Shown: positions 28,557 to 40,705, counted from the stretch's first letter. The stretch: 64,000 nucleotides of DNA from Streptomyces sp. NBC_00683 (GCF_036226745.1 NZ_CP109013.1:7006001-7070000); one strand, 5' to 3'. Program-made: numbers and translations. Notes: a model not told the origin generated them from the sequence alone.

Positions 28557-28872
28557 GCTGCTCGCCACGGAGCGCGAGGTAGGCTGACCGATTGTTGTAC
28601 CGCGCCCGGCCGTTCGTCGCTTCGTTCGTCAATGTCCGGAAAAGTGGCCCGTTTTGGTCCGCGATGTGGTACGGCGAACCCGGGGGACGCGCAACGTGGC
28701 GCAGTCCACAGCAAGCCGTGGCAGAACTACCTGTCGCGGCGGCGAACGACCGCGAGAATGTATAGCTCCGCGCGCGTTTCGTGCCGCGCGGCGAGCCCGC
28801 TCGTTCTTGTTGACGAGCACCGGCGTGCCGTGGTTCGGGCATCCCGGGCGAAGGGCCGAAGGAGCACTGACG
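28557..28872. other. Upstream region of cobT
   Basis: About 315 bp with no confident gene. I looked for a cobalamin riboswitch and saw no B12 box or conserved core. GAAGGAG at 28857-28863 is the best ribosome site and it serves the mini ORF below. Confidence 0.45.
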
Positions 28873-28889
28873 ATGGGCGAGGGGTACGC

Positions 28890-28893
<4 letters not shown>
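28873..28893 (+). CDS. Six-codon upstream ORF overlapping the cobT start
   Basis: ATG at 28873, nine bases after GAAGGAG, opens a frame MGEGYA followed by TGA at 28891-28893. Its stop overlaps the cobT ATG (28890) as ATGA. The ribosome site is at normal distance to this ATG but 26 bases from the cobT ATG. Translation of cobT may therefore depend on termination and re-initiation. The peptide itself is unlikely to have a function. Confidence 0.45.
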
Positions 28894-32288
<3,395 letters not shown>

Positions 32289-32308
32289 CGGGCTCCGCAC
32301 CGCAGGAG

Positions 32309-32338
32309 GACCGGTCCCACCCGGGTGGGACCGGTCCG
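32309..32338. terminator. Perfect palindromic terminator after cobT
   Basis: A 30-bp perfect palindrome centred at 32323/32324 (arms GGACCGGTCCCACCC and GGGTGGGACCGGTCC), 20 bp after the cobT stop. Confidence 0.85.
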
Positions 32339-32589
32339 CGTGTGCGGGCACGACCGAGGACCGGGGACGGGCGGAGCCCCGGTCACAGGCAGGGCGGGCA
32401 GGGACACAAGCCCGCCGCGCGCGCCCACCGGACCCCCGCACCGCCACCCCACCACCGCCCCCACCACCCCGTATCGTGGTTCCGACCGCCACAGCCACAC
32501 GTCACAGCCTCACGTCACAGCCGCTCCACCGCCGCAGCGGCCCGCAGCACACCGCACCCTGCACCCCTGCACGAGGAGCCCGCACCGCC
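32339..32589. other. Upstream region of cobA
   Basis: About 250 bp, C-rich, with no gene. Contains TATCGT (32472-32477) as a possible -10 and a 13-bp tandem duplication (CACGTCACAGCC at 32498-32509 and 32511-32522). Confidence 0.45.
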
Positions 32590-33855
32590 ATGGCCGAGCA
32601 CGACGATCACCCTGCCTACCCAGTCGGACTGCGCCTGACCGGGCGCCGCGTCGTCGTCATCGGCGGCGGCCAGGTCGCGCAGCGCCGGCTGCCCGCCCTC
32701 ATCGCTGCCGGCGCCGACATCACCCTGGTGTCCCCGTCCGCCACCCCGTCCGTCGAGGCGATGGCCGACGCCGGTGAGATCCGCTGGGAGCGCCGCCGGT
32801 ACGAGGACGGGGACCTCGCGGACACCTGGTACGCGCTGGTCGCGTCCACGGACGCCGCAGCCAACGACGCCGCGTCCGCCGAGGCGGAGCGCACCCGCAC
32901 CTGGTGCGTCCGCAGCGACGACGCGGAGGCGGCAACCGCCTGGACACCGGCCACCGGCCGCAGCGAGGGCATCACGGTCGCCGTCCTCACCACCACCTCG
33001 CAGGGCCGGGACCCCCGCCACTCCGCCGCGGTCCGCGACGCGATCGTCGAGGGCCTGCGCGACGGCACCCTCGCCGCCCCGCACCACCGCACCCGTGCCC
33101 CCGGTGTCGCCCTGGTCGGCGGCGGCCCGGGAGACCCCGACCTGATCACGGTCCGGGGCCGGCGGCTCCTGGCCGAGGCCGATGTGGTCATCGCCGACCG
33201 GCTCGGTCCCCGCGATCTGCTCGACGAACTCCCGCCGCACGTCGAGGTGATCGACGCGGCGAAGATCCCGTACGGCCGCTACATGGCCCAGGAGGCGATC
33301 AACCAGGCGCTGATCGACCACGCCAAGGCGGGCAAGGCCGTCGTCCGCCTCAAGGGCGGCGACCCCTTCGTCTTCGGCCGCGGGATGGAGGAGGCCCAGG
33401 CGCTGGCCGCCGAAGGCATCGCCTGCACCGTCGTCCCCGGCATCTCCAGCTCGATCTCCGTACCGGGGGCGGCCGGCATCCCGGTCACCCACCGCGGAGT
33501 CGCCCATGAGTTCACCGTGGTCAGCGGTCACGTGGCCCCCGAGGACCCGCGCTCGCTGGTCGACTGGGAGGCCCTCGCACAGCTGCGCGGCACCCTCGTC
33601 CTCCTGATGGCCGTCGACAAGATCGGCGCCATCGCCCGTGCGCTCATCTCCCACGGCAAGTCCCCCGACACCCCGGTCGCCCTGGTCCAGGAGGGCACCA
33701 CGGCCGCTCAGCGCAGGGTCGACGCGACCCTCGCGGACGTCGGGGAGCGGGTCGTCGCGGAGGACGTGCGTCCGCCTGCCGTGATCGTCATCGGTGCCGT
33801 CGTCGGCGTCGGCACCGGCCCGGTCACCGGTGAGGAAGCATCGTCCCGTGGCTGA
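32590..33855 (+). CDS. cobA: CysG-like uroporphyrinogen-III C-methyltransferase with dehydrogenase domain
   Basis: 421 residues. Residues 1-160 are a siroheme-synthase N-terminal domain with NAD loop VVVIGGGQVAQRRLPAL (precorrin-2 dehydrogenase). Residues about 170-421 are SUMT: ALVGGGPGDPDLITVRG, RLKGGDPFVFGRG, VVPGISSSISVPGAAGIPVT. It methylates uroporphyrinogen III at C2 and C7 to precorrin-2, and the N-terminal part could oxidise it toward siroheme. It would thus feed both cobalamin and siroheme. A CysG-like gene symbol is equally fair. ATG at 32590 gives full length; the stop overlaps the SpoU gene by eight bases. Confidence 0.93.
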   Translation: MAEHDDHPAYPVGLRLTGRRVVVIGGGQVAQRRLPALIAAGADITLVSPSATPSVEAMADAGEIRWERRRYEDGDLADTWYALVASTDAAANDAASAEAERTRTWCVRSDDAEAATAWTPATGRSEGITVAVLTTTSQGRDPRHSAAVRDAIVEGLRDGTLAAPHHRTRAPGVALVGGGPGDPDLITVRGRRLLAEADVVIADRLGPRDLLDELPPHVEVIDAAKIPYGRYMAQEAINQALIDHAKAGKAVVRLKGGDPFVFGRGMEEAQALAAEGIACTVVPGISSSISVPGAAGIPVTHRGVAHEFTVVSGHVAPEDPRSLVDWEALAQLRGTLVLLMAVDKIGAIARALISHGKSPDTPVALVQEGTTAAQRRVDATLADVGERVVAEDVRPPAVIVIGAVVGVGTGPVTGEEASSRG

Positions 33856-34672
33856 GCTCATCACCGTCGACGACCCCGACGACCCGCGTCTGAGTGACTA
33901 CACCGGCCTCACGGACGTCGAACTCCGGCGCCGTCGGGAGCCCGCCGAAGGCCTCTTCATCGCCGAGGGCGAGAAGGTCATCAGACGGGCCGGGGACGCC
34001 GGGTACGAGATGCGGTCCATGCTGCTCTCCGCCAAGTGGGTCGAGGTGATGCGCGATGTCATCGACGAGGCCCGCGCACCCGTGTACGCGGTCACCCCGG
34101 AGCTCGCCGAACGCGTCACCGGTTACCACGTGCACCGCGGCGCCCTCGCCTCCATGCAGCGCAAGCCGCTGCCCGGCGTCGGCTCCCTCCTGGCCCCGGA
34201 GTCCGGGAACGTCCGCCGGGTGGCCGTCTTCGAGGACATCGTCGACCACGCCAATCTCGGCGCGGCCTTCCGCAACGCGGCAGCACTCGGCGTCGACGCC
34301 GTCCTCCTCACCCCGCGCTGCGCCGACCCCCTGTACCGGCGGGCGGTGAAGGTGTCGATGGGGTCCGTCTTCCTGGTCCCGTGGACCAGGCTCGGTTCAT
34401 GGCCCGAGGACGTCGACCTGATCCGCTCGGCCGGCTTCACCACCGCCGCGCTCTGCCTCAGCGAGCAGTCGATCACCCTGGACGCCCTGGCCGCACGTCA
34501 GCACGAGAAGCTGGCGCTCGTCTTCGGTACCGAGGGGGACGGGCTCACCCCCGAGGCGCTCGCCGCCGCGGACGCACACGTCCGCATCCCGATGGACGCC
34601 GGCGTCGACTCGCTCAACGTCGCCGCGGCCTCGGCCGTCGCCTTCTACGCGACGCGGCCCGCTTCCGCCTGA
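33848..34672 (+). CDS. SpoU/TrmH-family RNA methyltransferase
   Basis: 274 residues. The N-terminal substrate-binding domain (GLFIAEGEKVIRRAGDAGYE) precedes a SPOUT domain with the three knot motifs: DHANLGAAFRNAAALGVDAV (motif 1), LALVFGTEGDGLTPEAL (motif 2) and IPMDAGVDSLNVAAASAVAFY (motif 3, with SLNVAAA). It methylates ribose 2'-OH of rRNA or tRNA. GTG at 33848 overlaps the cobA end by eight bases. Its 3' end overlaps the kinase gene on the other strand by 28 bp. Confidence 0.92.
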   Translation: MAELITVDDPDDPRLSDYTGLTDVELRRRREPAEGLFIAEGEKVIRRAGDAGYEMRSMLLSAKWVEVMRDVIDEARAPVYAVTPELAERVTGYHVHRGALASMQRKPLPGVGSLLAPESGNVRRVAVFEDIVDHANLGAAFRNAAALGVDAVLLTPRCADPLYRRAVKVSMGSVFLVPWTRLGSWPEDVDLIRSAGFTTAALCLSEQSITLDALAARQHEKLALVFGTEGDGLTPEALAAADAHVRIPMDAGVDSLNVAAASAVAFYATRPASA

Positions 34673-35997
34673 GTGGACGTGGACCGCGCCACCTGCTGAT
34701 CCACGGCCCGGTACGCCTCGTGGGTCCCGGACGGGTTGCCGCCCAGCCCCTGCGAGGGGCCCTGGCAGCCCTGCGCGGCCGCGATCCCCAGCGCCACGAG
34801 CAGGGTCACGACGACGAACACGACGAGCCGCTGGCGCAGCAGCCGCGGATTGGCGGGCCGCCGCTTGCCGCCCTTCCCGGTGGAGGTCGTCCGGACCCCG
34901 GGGCGGGTGCCCGGTCGACCGTTCGTTCCGCCGGTGCCCTGCGGACGCTTCCCGGGGTGTGCGCTGCCGCGCGATGCCTGGGGGCGTGAGCCGCCGGTAC
35001 GGGGCGGAGCCGAGCGCGACGACGAGGGGCGCCCGGCCGCAGGACGGGGCGCCGGAGTGGGCCCGGCCGCCGCGCGCCGGGTGTGCTGCTCGGTGTACGG
35101 GCCGTCGAGGAGACCGGTCGGCCGGTCCAGTTCCTGCTCGGCCCGCTGGGCGGGCGGCCTGCGCTCCTGCAGTCCCTGCGCCTCGCGCGCGGCGATCTCC
35201 TTGAGCCGCATCGAGAGCTGCAGAGTGCTCGGCCGCTCCTCCGGGTCCTTCGCCAGACAGGCGCGCACCAGCGGAGCGAGCGCATCGTGCACCTCGAAGA
35301 GATGCGGCTCCTCGTGCACCACGCGGTAGAGCATCACCTCTGAACTGCCGTGCCCGAAGGGCGAGTCGGCCATCGCCGCGTACGCCAGTGTGGCGCCCAG
35401 CGAGAACACGTCCGTGGCGGGCGTCACCGCCGCGCCCCGCACCTGCTCGGGCGCCAGGAAGCCCGGCGAGCCGACAGCCGTCCCGACATGGGTGAGCGTG
35501 CTCGCCCCGGTCGCCCAGGCGATACCGAAGTCGATGATCCGGGGGCCCTTGGGGGAGAGGAGGATGTTCGACGGCTTCAGATCACGGTGGACGACCCCGG
35601 CCTCGTGCACCGCCACCAGTCCTTCGGACAGCGCCGCACCGATGGAGGCCACCTCCGCCGCCGACAGCGGCCCCTCCTCGACGACCTTGTCGTGCAGCGA
35701 AGGCCCAGGTACGTACTGCGTCGCGAACCACGGCCGGTCCGCCTCCAGGTCGGCGGCCACCAGACGCGCCGTACAGCCGCCGCGGATCCGTCGTGCGGCG
35801 GAGACCTCGCGCGCGAAGCGCGAACGGAACTCCTGATCCTCCGCCAGATCCGGCCGGATCACCTTGAGCGCCACCCGCTGGCCCCTGCGGTCGGAACCCA
35901 GATAGACCACACCCATGCCGCCGGCACCGAGTCGCCGGTGCAGCCTGAACGAGCCGACGACACGCGGGTCCTCGCGCCGGAGCCGCATCATCGCCAT
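34645..35997 (-). CDS. Membrane-anchored Ser/Thr protein kinase
   Basis: 450 residues. The N-terminal 260 residues form a Hanks-type kinase: LGAGGMGVVYLG glycine loop, Lys45 in VALKVIR, HRDLKPSN with catalytic Asp139, and DFG at 156-158. A Pro/Arg/Gly-rich linker follows, then one membrane span near 390-408 (RLVVFVVVTLLVALGIAAA) and a short outside tail without PASTA repeats. The ATG at 35997 is preferred; 35991 and 35988 are also possible. Targets unknown. It is divergent from the small gene at 36203. Confidence 0.93.
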   Translation of the reverse strand: MAMMRLRREDPRVVGSFRLHRRLGAGGMGVVYLGSDRRGQRVALKVIRPDLAEDQEFRSRFAREVSAARRIRGGCTARLVAADLEADRPWFATQYVPGPSLHDKVVEEGPLSAAEVASIGAALSEGLVAVHEAGVVHRDLKPSNILLSPKGPRIIDFGIAWATGASTLTHVGTAVGSPGFLAPEQVRGAAVTPATDVFSLGATLAYAAMADSPFGHGSSEVMLYRVVHEEPHLFEVHDALAPLVRACLAKDPEERPSTLQLSMRLKEIAAREAQGLQERRPPAQRAEQELDRPTGLLDGPYTEQHTRRAAAGPTPAPRPAAGRPSSSRSAPPRTGGSRPQASRGSAHPGKRPQGTGGTNGRPGTRPGVRTTSTGKGGKRRPANPRLLRQRLVVFVVVTLLVALGIAAAQGCQGPSQGLGGNPSGTHEAYRAVDQQVARSTSTQAEAGRVA

Positions 35998-36202
35998 CGT
36001 CTGCCCATCCCCGCTGCCGGTCCGCCTGACGAGGCACAGCTTACGTACCCGTGGCGCGGCGCGCTCAGAGGCCGCGCCCTCGCCGTCCCATCGATTGTCA
36101 GTGCCCGGTGGGAGAATTGAGGAGTGGTCAGGGAGCCGGAGATCCAGGCCCTGTGACCCGTGCGAGATCTCAAAGGACCGTCGCAGAAGGGGGATTGGAT
36201 CA

Positions 36203-36460
36203 ATGAAGGGCGATCGCGTGGAGATAGTCGTGGACGCGGGAGACACGACTCGGACGTACGAGGTGGTGGCCTCCAGGGCAGGCCGCCGGGTGGAGACAGC
36301 AGTCCGTCGAGGGGTGGTCGAAGTGAGCGAAGTCACCCGAAGTGGATCAGTTGTCCGAACCGCCCGCTTCATGGCGACCAGGGTGCTCGCCCTGGTCGAA
36401 CAACCGGTCCCCAGGGAGGACGACTCCGAGCGTCCCCTCCGGGAAGACCCCAAGGCGTAG
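36203..36460 (+). CDS. Small conserved protein of unknown function
   Basis: 85 residues, mostly beta-prone and soluble: MKGDRVEIVVDAGDTTRTYE, a central TRSGSVVRTARFMATR, then an acidic C terminus (PREDDSERPLREDPKA). The ATG at 36203 follows AGAAGGGGG. No domain is recognised. Its codon use and place opposite a kinase suggest a real core gene. Confidence 0.65.
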   Translation: MKGDRVEIVVDAGDTTRTYEVVASRAGRRVETAVRRGVVEVSEVTRSGSVVRTARFMATRVLALVEQPVPREDDSERPLREDPKA

Positions 36461-36648
36461 CGCCGCGTCTCCACCCAGGGGAGTACACCGAATGCCGACG
36501 GCTCATCCTCCGGGAGGCCCGGTAATCGGTACGCGGGCATGACGCCCGAGGGCTTCCGCCTCCCTAATGTTGAAGTCAAGCGGCGGGCGCAGAACTCGTC
36601 CCCCGAGGTCGAACGCCCGCCGCTCCGAAACAGGTCAGGAGAGGAACC

Positions 36649-36855
36649 ATGGCGGACACGGCAACGCGGACCATGATCCGCGCACAGGGACGCAGGGCTT
36701 ACGCCTCGTTCGGTGCACGCCCGTCCGGTACGCGCCACCCCCTGGTGGCGACAGCCATGGTCCTTCCCCTGGCGGCCCTGCTCGTAGTCGTCTTCGGCGG
36801 CTGGGACGCAGTGGTCACACAGGCGTCGTCCGTGGGCGTGATGCTGGGGCGCTGA
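36649..36855 (+). CDS. Small single-span membrane protein
   Basis: 68 residues. A basic N-terminal segment precedes one hydrophobic span (PLVATAMVLPLAALLVVVFGG) and a short C terminus. GAGAGGAACC precedes the ATG. Function unknown; it is followed by a clear terminator and so forms its own transcription unit. Confidence 0.65.
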   Translation: MADTATRTMIRAQGRRAYASFGARPSGTRHPLVATAMVLPLAALLVVVFGGWDAVVTQASSVGVMLGR

Positions 36856-36943
36856 GCGGCGTCCCGGGTCCGGAAGAGCGGTCCGGACCAGGACATCCGG
36901 CCAACAACCCCGTGGGGACGGGGGTGCGGCGGACGGCAGCGTT

Positions 36944-36973
36944 TGTCCGGCCAGCTGGGGAGCTGGCCGGACA
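36944..36973 (+). terminator. Terminator after the small membrane-protein gene
   Basis: A perfect 13-bp stem (TGTCCGGCCAGCT / AGCTGGCCGGACA) with loop GGGG. Confidence 0.8.
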
Positions 36974-37094
36974 TCGCGCTGTCCGGGCCGCTTCAGGGCT
37001 GCCGGGCGACCTCCGGCCGGGCGGTCACGCCCCGTACGCTCGTCGCCGGGACCGGCCGCCGGGCCGGCCGATCACCGCCGGGGGAGCCCCACCG

Positions 37095-38126
37095 ATGACC
37101 ACCACCCCTGTCGTACGCGTACTGGGCGACCTCGCCCATGCCGGCAGCCACGTTCGCGCCGTCGCGTGCGACTGCGCCCCGCCCCGGGTGCTCGCCGACC
37201 GGCCCGACGGAACGGTGGTCCGCAGCGGGCCGGTGGTGGCCAAGGCGCACGCCCCGGACACCGACCGCCCGGCCCTGGCGGCCCGCATCGCCCTGGCCGC
37301 CGCACCGCTCCTCGCGGGCATCCTGCTCCCGCCCCTGCCGGTACCCGCACCCCGTCAGGAGCCGGAAACCGCGGTGCGTCCCGCACCCGGCCGCCCGGCG
37401 GGCGCGCCTCCGGCCGTCCTTCCCGGGGTGACACCCGACGGGCGCCCCGTCAGCCTCTGGCCGCACGGCGAACCCGTCGACCCCTCGGACCCCGACGCCG
37501 CTCCCTGGGAGGAGGCGGGCACCCTCCTGGCCCGGCTGCACCGCACCCCGCCGCCCCATCCGCTGCCGCCCATGCGCGGGCCCGCCAAGGCCGCCCGGGC
37601 CGTCGCGCGGATGTGTGCCGCCCGGCCCGGCGACCCGGACACCGCTCCGGTGCTCGCAGCCTGGCGCGGCCTGCCCGCCTGGGCCCGTGACGAGGCGCCG
37701 GCCGACGGACTCCGGGCCCGCTTCGTCTGCCACGGGGACCTGCACCTCGGGCAGCTCGTCCGCCATCCGGCCCCGCACGGCCCCTGGCTGCTGATCGACG
37801 TCGACGACGCGGGCCTCGGCGACCCCGCCTGGGACCTGGCGCGCCCCGCGGCCTGGTACGCGGCGGGGCTGCTGGCGCCCGAGGTCTGGCTGCGCTTCCT
37901 GGCCGCCTACCGGGCCGCGGGCGGCCCCGCCGTACGCGCAGAGGGGGACCCGTGGCCCGACCTGGACGTCGCCGCGCGCGCACTCACGGTGCAGACGGCG
38001 GCGCTCGCCTTCGCCAAGTCCGCGGCGGAGGGCCGAAGTCCGGATGAGGTGGAACAGTTGATGATCGACGCGTGTGTCCGAATTGCGTCCCTCCCGCCCG
38101 AGTTGACACCCGACCTCTCGTCGTAG
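37095..38126 (+). CDS. Aminoglycoside phosphotransferase-like kinase
   Basis: 343 residues. The APH core is FVCHGDLHLGQLVRHP, with the catalytic Asp in HGDLH, then LLIDVDDAGLGDPAWDLARP, the metal-binding Asp region. The N-terminal lobe is poorly conserved: VVAKAHAPDTDRP offers a possible ATP-binding Lys. Members of this wide family phosphorylate antibiotics, choline, homoserine or sugars. An antibiotic role is not supported by context. ATG at 37095 is the first start after AGCCCCACCG; no strong ribosome site is seen. Confidence 0.85.
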   Translation: MTTTPVVRVLGDLAHAGSHVRAVACDCAPPRVLADRPDGTVVRSGPVVAKAHAPDTDRPALAARIALAAAPLLAGILLPPLPVPAPRQEPETAVRPAPGRPAGAPPAVLPGVTPDGRPVSLWPHGEPVDPSDPDAAPWEEAGTLLARLHRTPPPHPLPPMRGPAKAARAVARMCAARPGDPDTAPVLAAWRGLPAWARDEAPADGLRARFVCHGDLHLGQLVRHPAPHGPWLLIDVDDAGLGDPAWDLARPAAWYAAGLLAPEVWLRFLAAYRAAGGPAVRAEGDPWPDLDVAARALTVQTAALAFAKSAAEGRSPDEVEQLMIDACVRIASLPPELTPDLSS

Positions 38127-38129
38127 GGT
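38103..38129 (+). promoter_or_regulatory. Candidate promoter of the zf-TFIIB gene
   Basis: TTGACA at 38103-38108 and TAGGGT at 38124-38129, separated by 15 bp, inside the 3' end of the upstream gene. The -35 is a full consensus. Confidence 0.55.
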
Positions 38130-38191
38130 GAACCGACTGCCGCCGGGCATGCATTCCGGCGACATCGAAACGACGGTGAGGAGCCGGCCCG

Positions 38192-38494
38192 ATGATCCAG
38201 TGTCCCAAGTGCCATGCGCAGATGAACACGTACAACCGCAACGGTGTCCAGATCGAGCAGTGCACCGGCTGCCGCGGGATATTCCTCGACTACGGCGAGC
38301 TGGAGTCGCTGACCCGCCTGGAGTCGCAGTGGTCGCAGCAGGCCCCGCCCGCTCCGCCCGCCCCGCAGGCGTACCCCGCCGCCCCGCAGGCGTACCCCGC
38401 GGCCCCGGCTCCCGCGTGGGGTGCGCCGCACCACGGCGGGCACCACGGACACCACCGCCAGAAGAGCTTCGGCCGGATGCTCTTCTCCTCCTGA
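38192..38494 (+). CDS. zf-TFIIB (zinc ribbon) protein with Pro/Ala/Tyr repeats
   Basis: 100 residues. The N terminus IQCPKCHAQMNT and QIEQCTGCRGIFLD give a zinc-ribbon with two CxxC pairs. A middle tract repeats PQAYPAAP twice, followed by a His/Gly stretch (HHGGHHGHHR) and a short basic tail. The zf-TFIIB family is found near RNA-polymerase or stress genes but its role is unsettled. The His tract could bind metal. SD is weak (GGTGAGGAG before the ATG). Confidence 0.8.
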   Translation: MIQCPKCHAQMNTYNRNGVQIEQCTGCRGIFLDYGELESLTRLESQWSQQAPPAPPAPQAYPAAPQAYPAAPAPAWGAPHHGGHHGHHRQKSFGRMLFSS

Positions 38495-38503
38495 ACCCCT
38501 GCG

Positions 38504-38530
38504 GGGCCCGGGCGCGTTGCGTCCGGGCCC
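38504..38530 (+). terminator. Terminator after the zf-TFIIB gene
   Basis: A 12-bp stem (GGGCCCGGGCGC / GCGTCCGGGCCC, one G-T pair) with a three-base loop. Confidence 0.75.
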
Positions 38531-38611
38531 GTCGCGCCGCATTGCATACCGTCGACGAAGTTCGGTTCCTGATCTAGTCATGAGCATGATCGCTGCCTAG
38601 AGTGCGGGGCC

Positions 38612-39964
38612 ATGAACTTCCTCGACAGGTCCCGAACTGTCGCGCCCCCGGGCTGGAGCCGCTGGCTCGTGCCACCCGCCGCGCTCGCCGTGCACCTCTC
38701 CATCGGACAGGCCTACGCCTGGAGCGTGTTCAAGCCCCCGCTCGAATCCGCCCTCGGGCTGTCGGGCACCGTGAGCGCCCTCCCGTTCCAACTGGGCATC
38801 GTGATGCTGGGCCTCTCCGCGGCCTTCGGCGGCACACTCGTCGAACGCAACGGTCCCCGCTGGGCGATGGCCGTCTCCCTCGTCTGCTTCTCCTCCGGCT
38901 TCCTCGTAGCCGCCCTCGGCGCGGCCACCGGCCAGTACTGGCTCGTCGTCCTCGGCTACGGCTTCATCGGCGGGATCGGGCTCGGCATCGGCTACATCTC
39001 TCCGGTCTCCACCCTCATCAAGTGGTTCCCCGACCGCCCCGGCATGGCCACGGGCATCGCCATCATGGGCTTCGGCGGCGGCGCCCTCATAGCCTCGCCC
39101 TGGTCCACGGGCATGCTCGAGAGCTTCGGTACGGACCGCTCCGGCATCGCGACCGCCTTCCTCGTCCACGGCGTCGTCTACGCGGCGTTCATGGCGCTCG
39201 GCGTCCTCCTGGTGCGGGTGCCGCCGGACGGCTGGCTCCCCGACGGCTGGGAGCCGAAGCAGGAAACCCGCAGGCTCGTCACCAACGCCCAGGTCTCCGC
39301 CCGCAACGCCCTGCGCACACCGCAGTTCTGGTGCCTGTGGGTGGTCCTGTGCATGAACGTCACCGCGGGCATCGGCATCCTCGAGAAGGCCGTGCCCATG
39401 ATCCAGGACTTCTTCGCGGACACCTCCACCCCGGTGTCGGTCTCCGCGGCGGCAGGCTTCGTCGCCCTGCTCTCGCTGGCCAACATGGGCGGCCGTCTTC
39501 TGTGGTCGTCCACCTCGGACCTGATCGGCCGCAAGAACATGTACCGCGTCTACCTCGGTGTCGGCGCGCTGATGTACGTGATGATCGACCGGCTCGGCAA
39601 CGACTCCAAGCCGCTTTTCATCTGCTGCGCGCTGGTGATCCTCTCCTTCTACGGAGGAGGGTTCGCGACCGCTCCCGCCTATCTGAGGGACCTCTTCGGC
39701 ACGTACCAGGTCGGAGCCATCCACGGCCGGCTGCTGACCGCCTGGTCCACGGCGGGCGTGCTCGGTCCGCTGATCGTCAACAGGGTCGCCGACGCGGGGG
39801 AGCGCGCAGGCCACAGCGGTCCCAGCCTCTACTCGACCTCCCTGACCATCATGATCGGGCTGCTGATCGTCGGCTTCGTGGCCAACGAGTGCATACGCCC
39901 CGTCCATCCGCGCTTCCACGAGACATCGGAAGGGAGCAGCCCCCGTGTCCACCAGGAGTCGTAA
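38612..39964 (+). CDS. OFA-family MFS transporter (organic-acid/oxalate-formate type)
   Basis: 450 residues, about 12 membrane spans. The N terminus VHLSIGQAYAWSVFKPPLES is the OFA signature; GYISPVSTLIKWFPDRPGMA is the family loop before helix 5. Family members carry oxalate/formate, lactate or pyruvate. TAGAGT (38598-38603) lies nine bases before the ATG without a ribosome site, so the mRNA may be leaderless. Its stop lies inside the start of a tiny partner ORF (39945). The true substrate is unknown. Confidence 0.9.
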   Translation: MNFLDRSRTVAPPGWSRWLVPPAALAVHLSIGQAYAWSVFKPPLESALGLSGTVSALPFQLGIVMLGLSAAFGGTLVERNGPRWAMAVSLVCFSSGFLVAALGAATGQYWLVVLGYGFIGGIGLGIGYISPVSTLIKWFPDRPGMATGIAIMGFGGGALIASPWSTGMLESFGTDRSGIATAFLVHGVVYAAFMALGVLLVRVPPDGWLPDGWEPKQETRRLVTNAQVSARNALRTPQFWCLWVVLCMNVTAGIGILEKAVPMIQDFFADTSTPVSVSAAAGFVALLSLANMGGRLLWSSTSDLIGRKNMYRVYLGVGALMYVMIDRLGNDSKPLFICCALVILSFYGGGFATAPAYLRDLFGTYQVGAIHGRLLTAWSTAGVLGPLIVNRVADAGERAGHSGPSLYSTSLTIMIGLLIVGFVANECIRPVHPRFHETSEGSSPRVHQES

Positions 39965-40061
39965 GCCGCTCATGGTCCTCGTCTGGCTCTGGGTCGCCGT
40001 GCCGTTCGGCTACGGGCTGTACGAACTGGCCCGCAAGGCCACCCAGCTCTTCACCGGCTGA
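39945..40061 (+). CDS. MFS transporter small subunit (38 residues)
   Basis: GTG at 39945 opens a 38-residue frame. It starts VSTRSRKPLMVLVWLWVAVP and continues FGYGLYELARKATQLFTG, a basic start and one hydrophobic span. GAAGGGAG precedes it. It overlaps the 3' end of the OFA gene by 20 bp. I recall small proteins of this type encoded directly after OFA-type carriers in actinobacteria and annotated as MFS small subunits; I cannot confirm interaction from sequence. Confidence 0.7.
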   Translation: MSTRSRKPLMVLVWLWVAVPFGYGLYELARKATQLFTG

Positions 40062-40077
40062 CCCGCAGGACAACGAA

Positions 40078-40111
40078 GAAGCCCCCGGTCGTCGAGACGA
40101 CCGGGGGCTTC
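40078..40111. terminator. Terminator after the OFA transporter operon and the tRNA cluster
   Basis: A 16-bp stem (GAAGCCCCCGGTCGTC with its complement) and a GA loop core. It lies between the small-subunit gene and the leftward tRNA cluster, so it may work in both directions. Confidence 0.85.
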
Positions 40112-40117
40112 GAACGG

Positions 40118-40189
40118 TGCGCGATACTGGGATTGAACCAGTGACCTCTTCCGTGTCAGGGAAGCGCTCTCCCGCTGAGCTAATCGCGC
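40118..40189 (-). tRNA. tRNA-Val (GAC)
   Basis: 72 nt cloverleaf on the minus strand: acceptor GCGCGAT/ATCGCGC, anticodon loop CTGACAC with anticodon GAC, T-loop TTCAATC. CCA is not encoded. Confidence 0.95.
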
Positions 40190-40212
40190 AGGGTGACCCT
40201 GCGTGTACTGCG

Positions 40213-40284
40213 TGCGCGATACTGGGATTGAACCAGTGACCTCTTCCGTGTCAGGGAAGCGCTCTCCCGCTGAGCTAATCGCGC
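40213..40284 (-). tRNA. tRNA-Val (GAC)
   Basis: Identical in sequence to the copy at 40118. Same acceptor, D arm and anticodon loop. Confidence 0.95.
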
Positions 40285-40303
40285 GGGGGTCCTTGCGGAC
40301 CGG

Positions 40304-40375
40304 TGGACGATACTGGGATTGAACCAGTGACCCCTTCCGTGTCAGGGAAGTGCTCTCCCGCTGAGCTAATCGTCC
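40304..40375 (-). tRNA. tRNA-Val (GAC), variant acceptor stem
   Basis: Anticodon GAC. Acceptor GGACGAT/ATCGTCC differs from the other two copies; further changes lie beside the anticodon stem and D arm. Confidence 0.95.
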
Positions 40376-40379
40376 TTGG

Positions 40380-40450
40380 AGGTGGAGACGGGATTTGAAC
40401 CCGTGTAGACGGCTTTGCAGGCCGTTGCCTCGCCTCTCGGCCACTCCACC
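40380..40450 (-). tRNA. tRNA-Cys (GCA)
   Basis: 71 nt; acceptor GGTGGAG/CTCCACC, anticodon loop CTGCAAA with GCA, T-arm loop TTCAAAT, discriminator U as expected for tRNA-Cys. Confidence 0.95.
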
Positions 40451-40487
40451 AGGGATGGGGGTTCGGGAAGATCCCCCACCTTCTGCG

Positions 40488-40560
40488 AGCGGACGACCAG
40501 GTTCGAACTGGCGACCTCAACCTTGGCAAGGTTGCGCTCTACCAACTGAGCTACGTCCGC
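40488..40560 (-). tRNA. tRNA-Gly (GCC)
   Basis: 73 nt; acceptor GCGGACG/CGTCCGC, anticodon loop TTGCCAA with GCC, T-loop TTCGAAC. Probably the first gene of the leftward tRNA operon. Confidence 0.95.
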
Positions 40561-40705
40561 TTGTCATTCCCGGTCGGCTTGCGCGTCCCGGTGACGTGTT
40601 GAACTCTAGCGGATTCCCGGGCCAGCACAAAAACGCGTTTGCGCAGCGTGCTGCGCTGCCTCCGCCCCGCCGCAGGTCACCCCGCACCGTTCTAGACTCA
40701 CCAGA

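Noticed and set aside
28557..28889. Cobalamin riboswitch before cobT
   Set aside because: No B12 box or other conserved core could be found by eye.
37095..38126. Aminoglycoside resistance gene
   Set aside because: The family is broad and the N lobe is poorly conserved; no antibiotic context.
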